This document shows positions 1-10,485 of a stretch of 64,000 nt of DNA, piece by piece (within the stretch, counting starts at the first letter, position 1; each line of letters starts with the position of its first letter). The stretch is from contig NZ_JAGINP010000036.1 of the NCBI RefSeq assembly GCF_017876155.1, forward strand, positions 19,686 through 83,685, read 5' to 3'. This DNA is from Azospirillum rugosum. GTDB lineage: Bacteria > Pseudomonadota > Alphaproteobacteria > Azospirillales > Azospirillaceae. Below the pieces are notes generated by a model. The model had not been told where the DNA came from. It searched no databases and saw only the letters and a list, made by a program, of their open reading frames with translations. Position numbers and translations under genes: made by a program.

Positions 1-234
1 CTGGCCGGGTTGGAGACCAACGGCAAGCGGGCTTTCATGGAACAGCTCGCCCTTGTGCGCGACCGCTTCAATCTCGCCATGGTCGTCATCGAGCACGACA
101 TTCCCACCATCTCTGCACTTTGTCCGCGCGTGGTGGTGCTGAACTTCGGCGAGATCATTGCCGAAGGGAACCCCGGCGCCGTGTTCCGGGACCCCAACGT
201 GGTCCGCAGTTACACCGGCGAGGCCGCGGCCTGA
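1..234 (+). CDS. livG: Branched-chain amino acid ABC transporter ATPase, C-terminal part (LivG-like)
   Basis: Only the last 77 codons are in the window; the frame is open from base 1. The visible part starts with a D-loop-like LAGLE and contains the switch motif VVIEHD with its H-loop histidine, followed by the short LivG tail (IIAEGNPGAVF, then VVRSYTGE). LivG pairs with LivF on the cytoplasmic face of the LivHM permease and drives uptake of branched-chain amino acids or related amides. The livF gene follows 30 bp later on the same strand, as expected for one operon. Confidence 0.85.
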   Translation: MAGLETNGKRAFMEQLALVRDRFNLAMVVIEHDIPTISALCPRVVVLNFGEIIAEGNPGAVFRDPNVVRSYTGEAAA

Positions 235-264
235 CCGCACTCAATCGAACAGAAAGGAACGCGG

Positions 265-987
265 ATGGCCCCGCTCCTGGAGATTGCGACCCTGCGCGCC
301 GGCTACGGCGCCATCAACATCCTCTGGAACGTCTCGCTGACCATCGCGGAGGGACAGACCACCGTCATCGTCGGGCCGAACGGTGCCGGCAAAACGACGC
401 TGCTGCGCGCCATCATGGGGCTGGTTCCGGTGGCGTCGGGCGACATCCGCCTGAACGGCGCCAGCATCCGCAACCGCGCCACCTGGGACACGGTCAAGGA
501 CGGGCTGGTCATGATCCCCGAGGGACGCATGATCTTCCCCGACATGACGGTGGAGGACAATCTGATGATGGGGGCCTTCCCGCCGGCCTGCCGGCGGAAC
601 TGGAAGGCCAACCGGCAGATGGTGTTCGACCTGTTCCCGCGCTTGGCCCAGCGCCACGACCAGATCGCCGGCACCCTGTCGGGTGGCGAGGCGCAGATGC
701 TGGCGATCGGACGCGGCCTGATGGAACAGCCTCGCGTCTGCCTGATCGACGAACCCTCGCTCGGCCTCGCCCCCGTGATGGTGGACGAGATCTTCCGCAT
801 CGTCGAGCACCTGAAGGCGCAGGGACTGACCATTGTCCTGGTGGAACAGAACACCAACCGCGCGCTTAAGGTGGCCGACCACGTCTACCTGATGCAGTCC
901 GGTAAGGTCGTCCTGTCGGAACGCGGCGACGCCGTCAACCTGGACCGCCTGCACGCCCTCTACTTCGCCCATGAAGAGGCGGCCTGA
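265..987 (+). CDS. livF: Branched-chain amino acid ABC transporter ATPase LivF
   Basis: A 240-residue ABC ATPase of normal LivF length. Walker A GPNGAGKT lies at residues 37-44, signature LSGGE at 138-142 and Walker B VCLIDE at 158-163. The H-loop position is VEQN, the usual LivF variant. The start is preceded by AAAGGAA. It would form the second nucleotide-binding subunit with the upstream LivG. The true substrate cannot be told from sequence. The following acyl-CoA genes suggest an amino acid, amide or aromatic/short-acid substrate fed into catabolism. Confidence 0.93.
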   Translation: MAPLLEIATLRAGYGAINILWNVSLTIAEGQTTVIVGPNGAGKTTLLRAIMGLVPVASGDIRLNGASIRNRATWDTVKDGLVMIPEGRMIFPDMTVEDNLMMGAFPPACRRNWKANRQMVFDLFPRLAQRHDQIAGTLSGGEAQMLAIGRGLMEQPRVCLIDEPSLGLAPVMVDEIFRIVEHLKAQGLTIVLVEQNTNRALKVADHVYLMQSGKVVLSERGDAVNLDRLHALYFAHEEAA

Positions 988-1031
988 GGACGGCCGACAT
1001 CGGCCACTCCCCACGCCGTCCGGAGGAGATC

Positions 1032-1850
1032 ATGTACAAAGACATCCTGCTGCACGTCGACGGTTCCCCGGCGTGCGCACACCGGCTGGGCGCCGCGCTC
1101 GCGCTGGCCGGCACCTTCGGCGGCCGGCTCAAGGCCGTCTTCGCCCGCCGTGACCACGACCGCGCCGCCATGGTCGCCCGCACACCCAGCGAGGCACTTC
1201 GACAGGAGGCCGCACAGGCCAGGGCAGGCGCAGAGGAACGCGCCGCCGCCGCTGGTGTCCCTATTGCGTGGCTGGAGGCGTCCAGCGGCCACCCCGGAGA
1301 TATGGTGCGCGAGTTGGTTGTGGCTGCGCGCTTCTCGGACATTGCCATCGTCTCGCAGCCGGACAGCGAGCATTGGCTGCCCGACGTACCGAACAGTCTG
1401 GTGGAGGACATCGTCCGCCATTCCGGCCGCCCCGTACTGGTGCTGCCGGCGACCGGCTGGACGGGAACGCTGGGCAAACGCGTCCTGCTGGCCTGGAACG
1501 CCAGCCGTGAAGCCGCGCGCGCGCTCGGTGACGCACTTCCACTGCTGCGCGACAGCGTAGAAGTTGTTGTGCTGTCTCGCCGGCCTGCCGACAGCCGCGA
1601 TCATACGCACGACCACTGGCCCGGCATCCTCGAACATCTGGACAGCCACGGCGTTGTCGCGACCCGCGAGGACATGGCCGGCGACGACATCGGGGTCATG
1701 GACATGCTGCTCTCGCGCGCCGCCGACCACGGAAGCGACCTGATCGTCATGGGCGCACACGGCGAGCACGAGTCCCTGTTCGCCCGCAGCGGCGTGGGGA
1801 CGCGCTTCATCCTGCGGCACATGACCGTGCCCATCCTGATGGCTCATTGA
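1032..1850 (+). CDS. Universal stress protein, tandem UspA domains
   Basis: A 272-residue cytoplasmic protein with two UspA folds in tandem, beginning MYKDILLHVDGS. The second half ends in the nucleotide-binding signature: VMGAHG, nine or so residues, then GVGT, then HMTVPIL. The start has a strong GGAGG six bases upstream. Tandem Usp proteins bind ATP/AMP and support stress survival. In alphaproteobacteria they are often embedded in catabolic operons, as here between livF and the thioesterase gene. Confidence 0.9.
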   Translation: MYKDILLHVDGSPACAHRLGAALALAGTFGGRLKAVFARRDHDRAAMVARTPSEALRQEAAQARAGAEERAAAAGVPIAWLEASSGHPGDMVRELVVAARFSDIAIVSQPDSEHWLPDVPNSLVEDIVRHSGRPVLVLPATGWTGTLGKRVLLAWNASREAARALGDALPLLRDSVEVVVLSRRPADSRDHTHDHWPGILEHLDSHGVVATREDMAGDDIGVMDMLLSRAADHGSDLIVMGAHGEHESLFARSGVGTRFILRHMTVPILMAH

Positions 1851-1869
1851 GCCGGTGCCGGAGGTAACG

Positions 1870-2274
1870 GTGGACAATTCCGAACCCGCGTCGCTGATCG
1901 AAATGGTCGGCTTCAATAAGGCGCTGGGCTTCCGCCTGGTGGAATGGTCGGAGGCCCACGCCGTCCTCGAAGCCACGGCACGCCCCGACCTGCTGAACCG
2001 GTCGGACATCCTGCATGGCGGCGTTGTCGCCACGCTGATCGACGCGGCCGGCGGTTTCGCCGGTGCCTACACCGGCGAGTTCAGTTCGGGGCGGCTGGTC
2101 CTGACCCTGTCGCTGACCACCAGCTTCATCGGCCAGGCCTCCAACGGGGTGGTGCGGGCGATCGCCCGCAAGCGCGGCGGCGGGCGGCGGATCTTCGCTT
2201 CGACCATCGAGGTGACGGACGCGACCGGCCAGATTATCGCGGTGGGGGAGGGCACATACCGTTACCGGGAATAG
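1870..2274 (+). CDS. PaaI-family hotdog thioesterase
   Basis: A hotdog-fold acyl-CoA thioesterase of about 134 residues. The helix motif HGGVVATLIDAAGG carries the residues that polarise the thioester in PaaI-type enzymes. A GTG at 1855 is also in frame. The GTG at 1870 is preferred because GGAGG at 1860-1864 sits five bases before it. Products of this family hydrolyse aryl- or acyl-CoA and recover CoA from stalled pathway intermediates. That fits the flanking acyl-CoA genes. Confidence 0.85.
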   Translation: MDNSEPASLIEMVGFNKALGFRLVEWSEAHAVLEATARPDLLNRSDILHGGVVATLIDAAGGFAGAYTGEFSSGRLVLTLSLTTSFIGQASNGVVRAIARKRGGGRRIFASTIEVTDATGQIIAVGEGTYRYRE

Positions 2275-2379
2275 GTGGTCGCTGCCGGAACTGGGGCTGC
2301 CGTCGGGAACGACGGTCGCCGACCGGGCGGCCGCTGGCGGCACGCCGACCAAAAGAACGAACACCGACAGAGGGTCGAC

Positions 2380-4491
<2,112 letters not shown>

Positions 4492-4598
4492 CCGCGCCTT
4501 TCGGGAGGCACGATCTTGATCCGGCGCGCGCCATTACTCGCGCCCCTGCGGGGGACGGCCGTCCGCGTCGCATGACAATTCTGGTGTGGAGAATACGA

Positions 4599-5795
4599 AT
4601 GGACATCACCTACACGGCGGAGGAGCGCGCATTTCGCGACGAGGTCCGCCGCTTCCTGCACGACCGGCTGCCGGCCGACATCGCCGCCAAGGTCCGCGAG
4701 GGCAAGCGCGTGACACGCGAGGACCATGTGCGCTGGCAGTCGATCCTGGCCGAACAGGGCTGGTTCGCGGTGCATTGGCCGAAACAGTACGGCGGCACCG
4801 GCTGGACGCCCATCCAGCGCCACATCTTCGACGAGGAATACGCAAGCGCCCACGCCCCTTATTTGGTGCCGTTCGGTGTCAGTATGGTCGGGCCGGTCAT
4901 CATCAAGTTCGGCACGGAGGAGCAGAAGCGCCGCTACCTGCCCCGCATCCTGTCGCAGGAGGATTGGTGGTGCCAGGGCTATTCGGAACCGGGCGCCGGC
5001 TCCGACCTCGCCTCGGTCAAGACCCGCGCGGTGCGCGACGGCGACCATTACGTGGTGAACGGCCAGAAGACGTGGACCACGCTGGGCCAGTACGCCAATA
5101 TGATGTTCTGCTTGGCGCGCACCGATCCGACGGCCAAACAGCAGGAGGGCATCAGCTTCCTGCTGATCGACATGGACACGCCGGGCGTCACCGTGCGCCC
5201 GATCATCACGCTGGACGGTGCGCACGAGGTCAATGAGGTGTTCCTCGACGACGTGCGCGTCCCGGTGGAGGACCGGGTGGGCGAGGAAGGCAAGGGCTGG
5301 ACCTGCGCCAAGTTCCTGCTGACCTACGAGCGCACGGGTATCGCCGGCGTCGGCCATGCCAAGCAGGCGTTGGCGCACCTGAAGGACGTGGCTCGGCACC
5401 AGACTGCCAACGGTCGCCCGCTGTACGAGGATCCGCTGTTCCGCGCTCGCATCGCCGAAGTGGAAGTGGATCTGATGGCGCTGGAAATGACCAACCTGCG
5501 TGTCATCTCTGCCGCCCAGAACGGCGGCGTGCCGGGGGCCGAAAGCTCGATGTTGAAGGTGCGCGGGACGGAGATCCGGCAGGCCATAACGGATTTGTTG
5601 CGGCGCGCCGTTGGCCCCTACGCCCTGCCCTTCCTGCCCGAGGCGCTGGAGGGCGGCTGGGACGGCGAACCGGTCGGGCCGGACTACGCCGCCCCTCTGT
5701 CGGCCCAGTACTTCAACCGCCGCAAGCTGTCGATCTACGGCGGCTCCAATGAGATCCAGAAGAACATCATCGCCAAGATGATCCTTGGCCTGTGA
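4599..5795 (+). CDS. Acyl-CoA dehydrogenase (first of a pair)
   Basis: A 398-residue flavoprotein. It shows the FAD/substrate signature WWCQGYSEPGAGSDLAS and the C-terminal YGGSNEIQKNIIAKMILGL. It catalyses alpha,beta-desaturation of an acyl-CoA and passes electrons to ETF. The frame opens at 4572, but the ATG at 4599 (MDITYTAEER) is the conserved family start. The next gene begins 11 bases after its stop. Paired acyl-CoA dehydrogenases of this type often act as a hetero-oligomer, for example on branched or cyclic acyl-CoAs. The substrate is not deducible. Confidence 0.92.
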   Translation: MDITYTAEERAFRDEVRRFLHDRLPADIAAKVREGKRVTREDHVRWQSILAEQGWFAVHWPKQYGGTGWTPIQRHIFDEEYASAHAPYLVPFGVSMVGPVIIKFGTEEQKRRYLPRILSQEDWWCQGYSEPGAGSDLASVKTRAVRDGDHYVVNGQKTWTTLGQYANMMFCLARTDPTAKQQEGISFLLIDMDTPGVTVRPIITLDGAHEVNEVFLDDVRVPVEDRVGEEGKGWTCAKFLLTYERTGIAGVGHAKQALAHLKDVARHQTANGRPLYEDPLFRARIAEVEVDLMALEMTNLRVISAAQNGGVPGAESSMLKVRGTEIRQAITDLLRRAVGPYALPFLPEALEGGWDGEPVGPDYAAPLSAQYFNRRKLSIYGGSNEIQKNIIAKMILGL

Positions 5796-5806
5796 GGAGT
5801 AGGGGA

Positions 5807-6940
5807 ATGGACTTCTCGCTCAATGACGAGCAGCGCATGCTTGACGAGACGGTGAGCCGTGTGATCAGGGAGGAGTACGGTTTTGAGCAGCGTCGGGGTT
5901 TCGCCGGCGAACCCGATGGATTCAGCGCCGCGAACTGGTCGCTGTTCGCCGAACTGGGCCTGCTGGCGATTCCCTTTGCGGAGGAGAACGGCGGCTTTGG
6001 TGGCGGCGGGGTCGAACTGATGATCGTGCAGCGCGCCTTTGGCCGCGGTCTGGTTCTGGAACCCTATCTCGCCTCAGTGGTGCTGGGGGGCGGACTGGTG
6101 GAACAGTTGGGCAGTCCGGCGCAGCGCGAACGCCTCCTCTCTCCGCTGCTGGCCGGCAAATCCCGCTTGGCGCTCGCTTGGGCAGAGCCGGAGGGACGCT
6201 ACGACCACCTCGCGGTCGCCACGCGGGCAGAGCGCGACAGCGACGGCTACCGCCTGTCGGGCCTCAAGGCAGTGGTGCTGCATGGCGACAGCGCCGACCG
6301 GCTGCTGGTCACCGCACGCACGGCTGGCGGCCCGACCGGCCGCGCCGGGTTGTCGGTCTTCCTGGTCGATTCCGCTCAGCCAGGGGTAGGTGTGCGCGGC
6401 TATGCCACCATTGACGGGCTGCGCGCCGCCGAGATTCGGCTGGATGATGTGCGTGTCGGCGCCGACGCTCTACTAGGGCCGGAGGGCGGTGCAGCGGACG
6501 CGCTGGAGACGGTGCTAACCCTGGGCTGCGCCGCGCTGTGCGCCGAGGCGGTGGGCGTTATGGAGGCGGCGTGCGAGTTGACGCTTGACTACCTGAAGAC
6601 CCGCCAGCAATTCGGCGCTCCCATCGGACGGTTTCAGGCGCTCCAGCACCGGATGGTGGACATGCGCATCGCCTTGGAACAGGCGCAGTCCATGGCAATT
6701 TTCGCCGCGTGCAGCCTCGGCCTGCCAGGGGCAGAACGCGACCGCCGCATCGCCGCGGCCAAGGTGGTGATCGGCAACAGCGGTCGCTTCGTGGCGGAGC
6801 AGGCGATCCAGTTGCATGGTGGCATGGGCATGACCGACGAGGCGATGGTGTCGCACTTGGCCAAGCGCTTGGTGATGATCGACCACCATCTCGGCGACGT
6901 CGACCACCATTTGGGGCGCTTCGTCGCCCTAAGCGACTGA
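5807..6940 (+). CDS. Acyl-CoA dehydrogenase (second of a pair)
   Basis: A 377-residue, more divergent acyl-CoA dehydrogenase. The N-terminal helical domain is MDFSLNDEQRML. The C-terminal domain has QLHGGMGMTDEAMVSHLAKR, and the arginine-containing loop TRQQFGAPIGRFQALQHRM is intact. The ATG at 5807 follows AGGAGTAGGGG and is preferred over the upstream in-frame GTG. It probably works with the preceding dehydrogenase, since the pair is co-transcribed. This is the last gene of the + strand catabolic run. Confidence 0.92.
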   Translation: MDFSLNDEQRMLDETVSRVIREEYGFEQRRGFAGEPDGFSAANWSLFAELGLLAIPFAEENGGFGGGGVELMIVQRAFGRGLVLEPYLASVVLGGGLVEQLGSPAQRERLLSPLLAGKSRLALAWAEPEGRYDHLAVATRAERDSDGYRLSGLKAVVLHGDSADRLLVTARTAGGPTGRAGLSVFLVDSAQPGVGVRGYATIDGLRAAEIRLDDVRVGADALLGPEGGAADALETVLTLGCAALCAEAVGVMEAACELTLDYLKTRQQFGAPIGRFQALQHRMVDMRIALEQAQSMAIFAACSLGLPGAERDRRIAAAKVVIGNSGRFVAEQAIQLHGGMGMTDEAMVSHLAKRLVMIDHHLGDVDHHLGRFVALSD

Positions 6941-7207
6941 AAGCACGGCAGTGGTTGAAGCGGGTTCATTGGCCTCAAAGCCAATGCCCGAGAATAGGGG
7001 TCGCCCTGCGTTTGAGGGGAGCGGAAACATGACATGTCAGGTGTTCCGCTCGCCGAGATGTTGTCGGATCGTGACAGCTGATTGCGATGCGGAGAACTTC
7101 GGTGTTGTATTGGAGCAGATACTTATTAGTTTTCTAAAAAATAAAGGAGTGTGCTGTGGATACGTAAATTCTTGAAATATGCAATATAACTATATCTGAG
7201 GCATATT

Positions 7208-8107
7208 ATGGAATTGCGGCACTTACGCCACTTAACAGTCTTGGCTGAAACAGGTAGCTTTCACAAAGCAGCCCGCCAGCTTGGACTGCGTCAACCTGCG
7301 CTCAGCCAATCGATCCGGTCACTTGAGTCGTATATTGGCGTAGATCTTGTCTCAAGAAGCAGCTCAGGAAGCCATCTGACACGAGCCGGAAGCGCGTTCT
7401 TAAATGAAGCTCAGCGCATTCTCGCGGCTCTTGATTCAGCTGTTGTGACTGCCCGAGCTTCATCTATCGAAGATTCAGCACCATTTCGCCTTGGTGTTTC
7501 CGCTGATATTGCAACTGGACAAACAATGAATATACTACAAGCATTTTTGAGGAAAACTGATTGTAGGATTGCTGTGTGCGATGATTCGCCATCACATCTT
7601 CTCTCCATGCTTGATGACGGACGACTAGACCTTTCACTGATACCGTCTTCAACCAACCGATCCTCTGTAGCTATTGAAAAATTGTGGATAGAAGAAATAC
7701 ATGTAGCACTAGCAGCCAACCATCGGCTTGCCCAAAAAGTCGCCGTCGACATTTGCAGTCTTTCTGATGAGCTTATTGTTATTGGACCGCGAGACAGAGA
7801 TAGTATCGCTGATTTGTTTTTTAACGCGTGCCGGATCTCAGGCATTAACCTAAGTAGGGTAGCAGCATTGCTGCACCAAGAAGTTCGGTTGGCATTGGTT
7901 GGTGCCGGAATCGGCGTGACGGTGCAGGCCGCTTCCAATCAGTGCTTCTTTGCGGTCACTAGAATTGTAACGCGGCCAACAGTGCCGCCATTATCTATTG
8001 AAATAGCTGCCGCATGGCCAAGATCTGGAATGAGCTCCTTGGCGCAACAGTTTATTGAAATCGCACACTTATCAAAGTCGGATCACGAATCAATAATATC
8101 GCCATGA
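7208..8107 (+). CDS. LysR-family transcriptional regulator
   Basis: A 299-residue regulator with a typical N-terminal winged HTH (ELRHLRHLTVLAETGSFHKAARQLGLRQPALSQSIRSL split over residues 2-40) and an effector-binding domain. Codon use and base composition are much more AT-rich than all flanking genes, and the gene sits in an AT-rich patch, which suggests recent transfer. No divergently transcribed target starts immediately upstream. The closest downstream gene is the MATE exporter at 8511, a plausible target, but this is inference. Confidence 0.88.
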   Translation: MELRHLRHLTVLAETGSFHKAARQLGLRQPALSQSIRSLESYIGVDLVSRSSSGSHLTRAGSAFLNEAQRILAALDSAVVTARASSIEDSAPFRLGVSADIATGQTMNILQAFLRKTDCRIAVCDDSPSHLLSMLDDGRLDLSLIPSSTNRSSVAIEKLWIEEIHVALAANHRLAQKVAVDICSLSDELIVIGPRDRDSIADLFFNACRISGINLSRVAALLHQEVRLALVGAGIGVTVQAASNQCFFAVTRIVTRPTVPPLSIEIAAAWPRSGMSSLAQQFIEIAHLSKSDHESIISP

Positions 8108-8510
8108 AAATGTATTATATGCATGTAGGCACATTATATTAGTATAGAATATAAAAATTCGCCTTGTATTCTGTGTCATGCTGATAGCTATTTCAGATAA
8201 TCGATCTATTTTACTTTTAGTATATCCAAAACGATCTATCCAATAGCGCCCCAATGTACGTCCTCACGGGCTTCGACCCTAAGGCGCCGGAGCAGACTCT
8301 ACGGATATTCAGGCGACAATCGTTATGCCATTCGGAGTGATGAAACTAGTGCGCGAAGGTGCCTGTACATCGTCAATCGCCGCAAGGATATCGACGTAGT
8401 CAGCGGCTTCAACGTTTAATCCGCCGAGATCAAGCGCGGTCATTGGATAGGTGGATAGTATGTCGCCGAACTCAAGCAACATCTGATGACGTATCGCAAA
8501 TGGAACGGTT
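8108..8510. other. AT-rich intergenic region between the LysR and MATE genes
   Basis: About 400 bp, strongly AT-rich up to roughly 8250 and then returning to mixed composition. A short - strand open frame ending at 8309, beginning with ATG at 8482 (57 codons, MLLEFGDILSTYPMTALD...), lies divergent to the MATE gene. It has no visible ribosome binding site and matches no family I recognise. It may be a gene remnant or a small unknown gene. No clear terminator hairpin was found. Confidence 0.4.
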
Positions 8511-9911
8511 ATGAAAAACACAGAAGCCATAGATCCAGCCGGCACATCGATGGACCATCAGTCCACAACAGGTCTAAACCCGCAAACCCATCGGCTCCTG
8601 GTTGCCCCTATCGTCCCAATGTTACTGCGCATGGCTTGGCCCAATGTGCTGATCATGGTGGCCCAGGCATCGACTGGCCTGATCGAAACTTGGTGGCTAT
8701 CGCATCTCGGCACACATGCGCTGGCGGGAATGGCGCTCGTGTTTCCGCCCGTGATGCTGGTCCAGATGATCTCGGCCGGCGCCCTGGGCGGCGGAATCTC
8801 TTCGGCCATTGCCCGTGCTCTCGGTAGCGGTCGCCGGGAGGATGCTGATGCCCTGGTTCTCCACGCGGTCGCCATCAACGTCGGGTGCGGGCTCATCGTT
8901 TCCATCGTGATGCTTGCCTTTGGCAGGCCGATTTACCAGGGATTGGGCGGGAGAGGGGGAGAACTCGACGCGGCGCTGACCTACTCCAACATCGTCTTCT
9001 CTGGCAATGTCCTGTTGTGGGCGATGAATGCCCTGGCCAGTGTGATCCGGGGCACCGGCAACATGCTGGTACCGGCCGTGGTGATCTGCTGCGGCGTGGT
9101 CGGCTTGATACCACTCTCGCCCCTGCTGATCTTCGGTTGGGGTCCCATCCCGGCCCTCGGCATCGCAGGCGGCGGTGTGGCATTGCTGGTCTTCTACGCA
9201 GCTGGTACGGCAACGCTGGCTTGGTATGTCGTGTCCGGACGGAATCTGACCCGTTTCCGCTGGGTGGCATTGCGCTGGTCGATGTTGCTGGGCATCCTGC
9301 GGGTCGGCGCATTCTCCGCGATCAATTCACTTCAGACGAACGTGACCATCGCGCTGGCGACGGCTCTGGTGGCGTCTATCGCTGGTGCCGATGCTGTCGC
9401 CGGTTTCGGAACCGGAGCGCGCCTCGAATATTTCTTGATTCCAATCACATTCGGCCTGGGCGCTCCAATGGTCGCGTTGGTGGGGGTGAACATCGGTGCA
9501 GGGTTGCACCACCGAGCTCTGCATATCGCGCTGATTGGCGCGGCCCTTGCCTTTTCCTTGACCGAAGCCATTGGCGTTGCAGCTGCAATTTGGCCAGACA
9601 AATGGCTGCTCCTTTTCAGCGTCGAACCACATATAATCGAAACAGGCGCCGCTTATCTGCGGATCGTCGGGCCAGTCTATGGCTTCTTCGGGCTCGGATT
9701 ATCTTTGTATTTCGCTTCGCAGGGAGCGGGGCGGTTGTTCTGGCCTCTTTTAGGCGGAACATTGCGCATGGTCGTGGCCCTCGGCGGCGGGTGGCTGGCG
9801 CTGCGTTTGACGAACTCATTAGACGGGCTGTTCGTCGCGCTCGCGCTTGGTCTTGCGGTCTACGGATTGGTGCTCGCTGCCGCGGTCCGCTCTGGGGCGT
9901 GGTTTCGATAA
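8511..9911 (+). CDS. MATE-family efflux transporter
   Basis: A 466-residue polytopic inner-membrane protein with about 12 hydrophobic segments arranged as two similar halves. The first helix pair is MAWPNVLIMVAQASTGLIET, characteristic of MATE (multidrug and toxin extrusion) exporters. These use a Na+ or H+ gradient to expel cationic compounds or metabolites. Start choice is uncertain: ATG at 8511 or ATG at 8550, both before the first helix. Its stop lies within a few bases of the broken end of an alcohol dehydrogenase remnant, so this gene may have arrived with a rearrangement. Confidence 0.88.
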   Translation: MKNTEAIDPAGTSMDHQSTTGLNPQTHRLLVAPIVPMLLRMAWPNVLIMVAQASTGLIETWWLSHLGTHALAGMALVFPPVMLVQMISAGALGGGISSAIARALGSGRREDADALVLHAVAINVGCGLIVSIVMLAFGRPIYQGLGGRGGELDAALTYSNIVFSGNVLLWAMNALASVIRGTGNMLVPAVVICCGVVGLIPLSPLLIFGWGPIPALGIAGGGVALLVFYAAGTATLAWYVVSGRNLTRFRWVALRWSMLLGILRVGAFSAINSLQTNVTIALATALVASIAGADAVAGFGTGARLEYFLIPITFGLGAPMVALVGVNIGAGLHHRALHIALIGAALAFSLTEAIGVAAAIWPDKWLLLFSVEPHIIETGAAYLRIVGPVYGFFGLGLSLYFASQGAGRLFWPLLGGTLRMVVALGGGWLALRLTNSLDGLFVALALGLAVYGLVLAAAVRSGAWFR

Positions 9912-10075
9912 ACGTTGCTGCCCCAATCGTTGCCCGCCATGTGCAAGTCCGAATGACAGACACCGCAGTAGAGTATCTCCATGACAACGTCGTTGGCGCG
10001 CAATGCTCGCCGTTCGAAAGCGTAGGGCTTGAGCGGCCAGCCCGCCGTCTCAGCGGCATAACTGATGGTCTTCAT
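9908..10075 (-). pseudogene. Zinc-dependent alcohol dehydrogenase, N-terminal remnant
   Basis: About 56 codons on the - strand match the start of NAD(P)-dependent zinc alcohol dehydrogenases of the YahK/AdhC type: MKTISYAAETAGWPL, then FERRALRANDV, and the catalytic-zinc segment EILYCGVCHSDLH. The similarity stops at GNDWGSNVY, where the enzyme would continue into PVVPGHE. The rest of the roughly 350-residue protein is missing. The break coincides with the 3' end of the MATE gene. Confidence 0.75.
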
Positions 10076-10130
10076 GGTCATCATTCTGAGATGCGAGAAA
10101 GGAACGGGTGATTGTGAGGGCCGCTCGCCA

Positions 10131-10451
10131 CCGTGCCGTGTAGCCGCCGTCCACAGCGAGGCCCTGACCGATCATGAAGCTGGTGCCGACGAGCCCGCCG
10201 AGCGACGATCAGTTGATGATTGCACCGCTTCCCTGCTCGCGCATCCGGCGCGGTTCACACTTCATGCAGTTCCAGACGCCCCGAAGACTGGTTGCATTCA
10301 CGCGGTCGTATTCTTCGCCGTCGAGATCGGCAGTTCCCACGGCGGCGCTCTGCACGCCAACATTGTTGAACGCCGCATCCAGCCGTCCGAAGGTGGAGAC
10401 GGTCCGCTCGGCCATGGCCACCACCTCGACCTCATCAGCGACGTCACAGCG
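10131..10451 (-). pseudogene. Short-chain dehydrogenase/reductase remnant, truncated, deleted and stop-containing
   Basis: On the - strand the internal part of an SDR enzyme is readable: RCDVADEVEVVAMAERTV, FGRLDAAFNNVGVQSAAV, RVNATSLRGVWNCMK, MREQGSGAIIN. An in-frame TGA (10209-10211) follows where a Cys or Ser codon precedes SSLGGLVG. After that, the catalytic Tyr-Lys segment is missing and the sequence jumps to TSFMIGQGLAVDGGYTAR, the C-terminal SDR motif. The N-terminal cofactor-binding half is absent beyond 10451, about 35 bp from the end of trbI. This is a decayed gene at the element boundary. Confidence 0.8.
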
Positions 10452-10485
10452 GGTGAGCAACCGGCGCCGGTAGCCGCACAGCCGC

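Noticed and set aside
6951..7175. A 74-codon ORF after the second acyl-CoA dehydrogenase gene
   Set aside because: It crosses the shift from GC-rich to AT-rich DNA, has no family pattern and no ribosome binding site.
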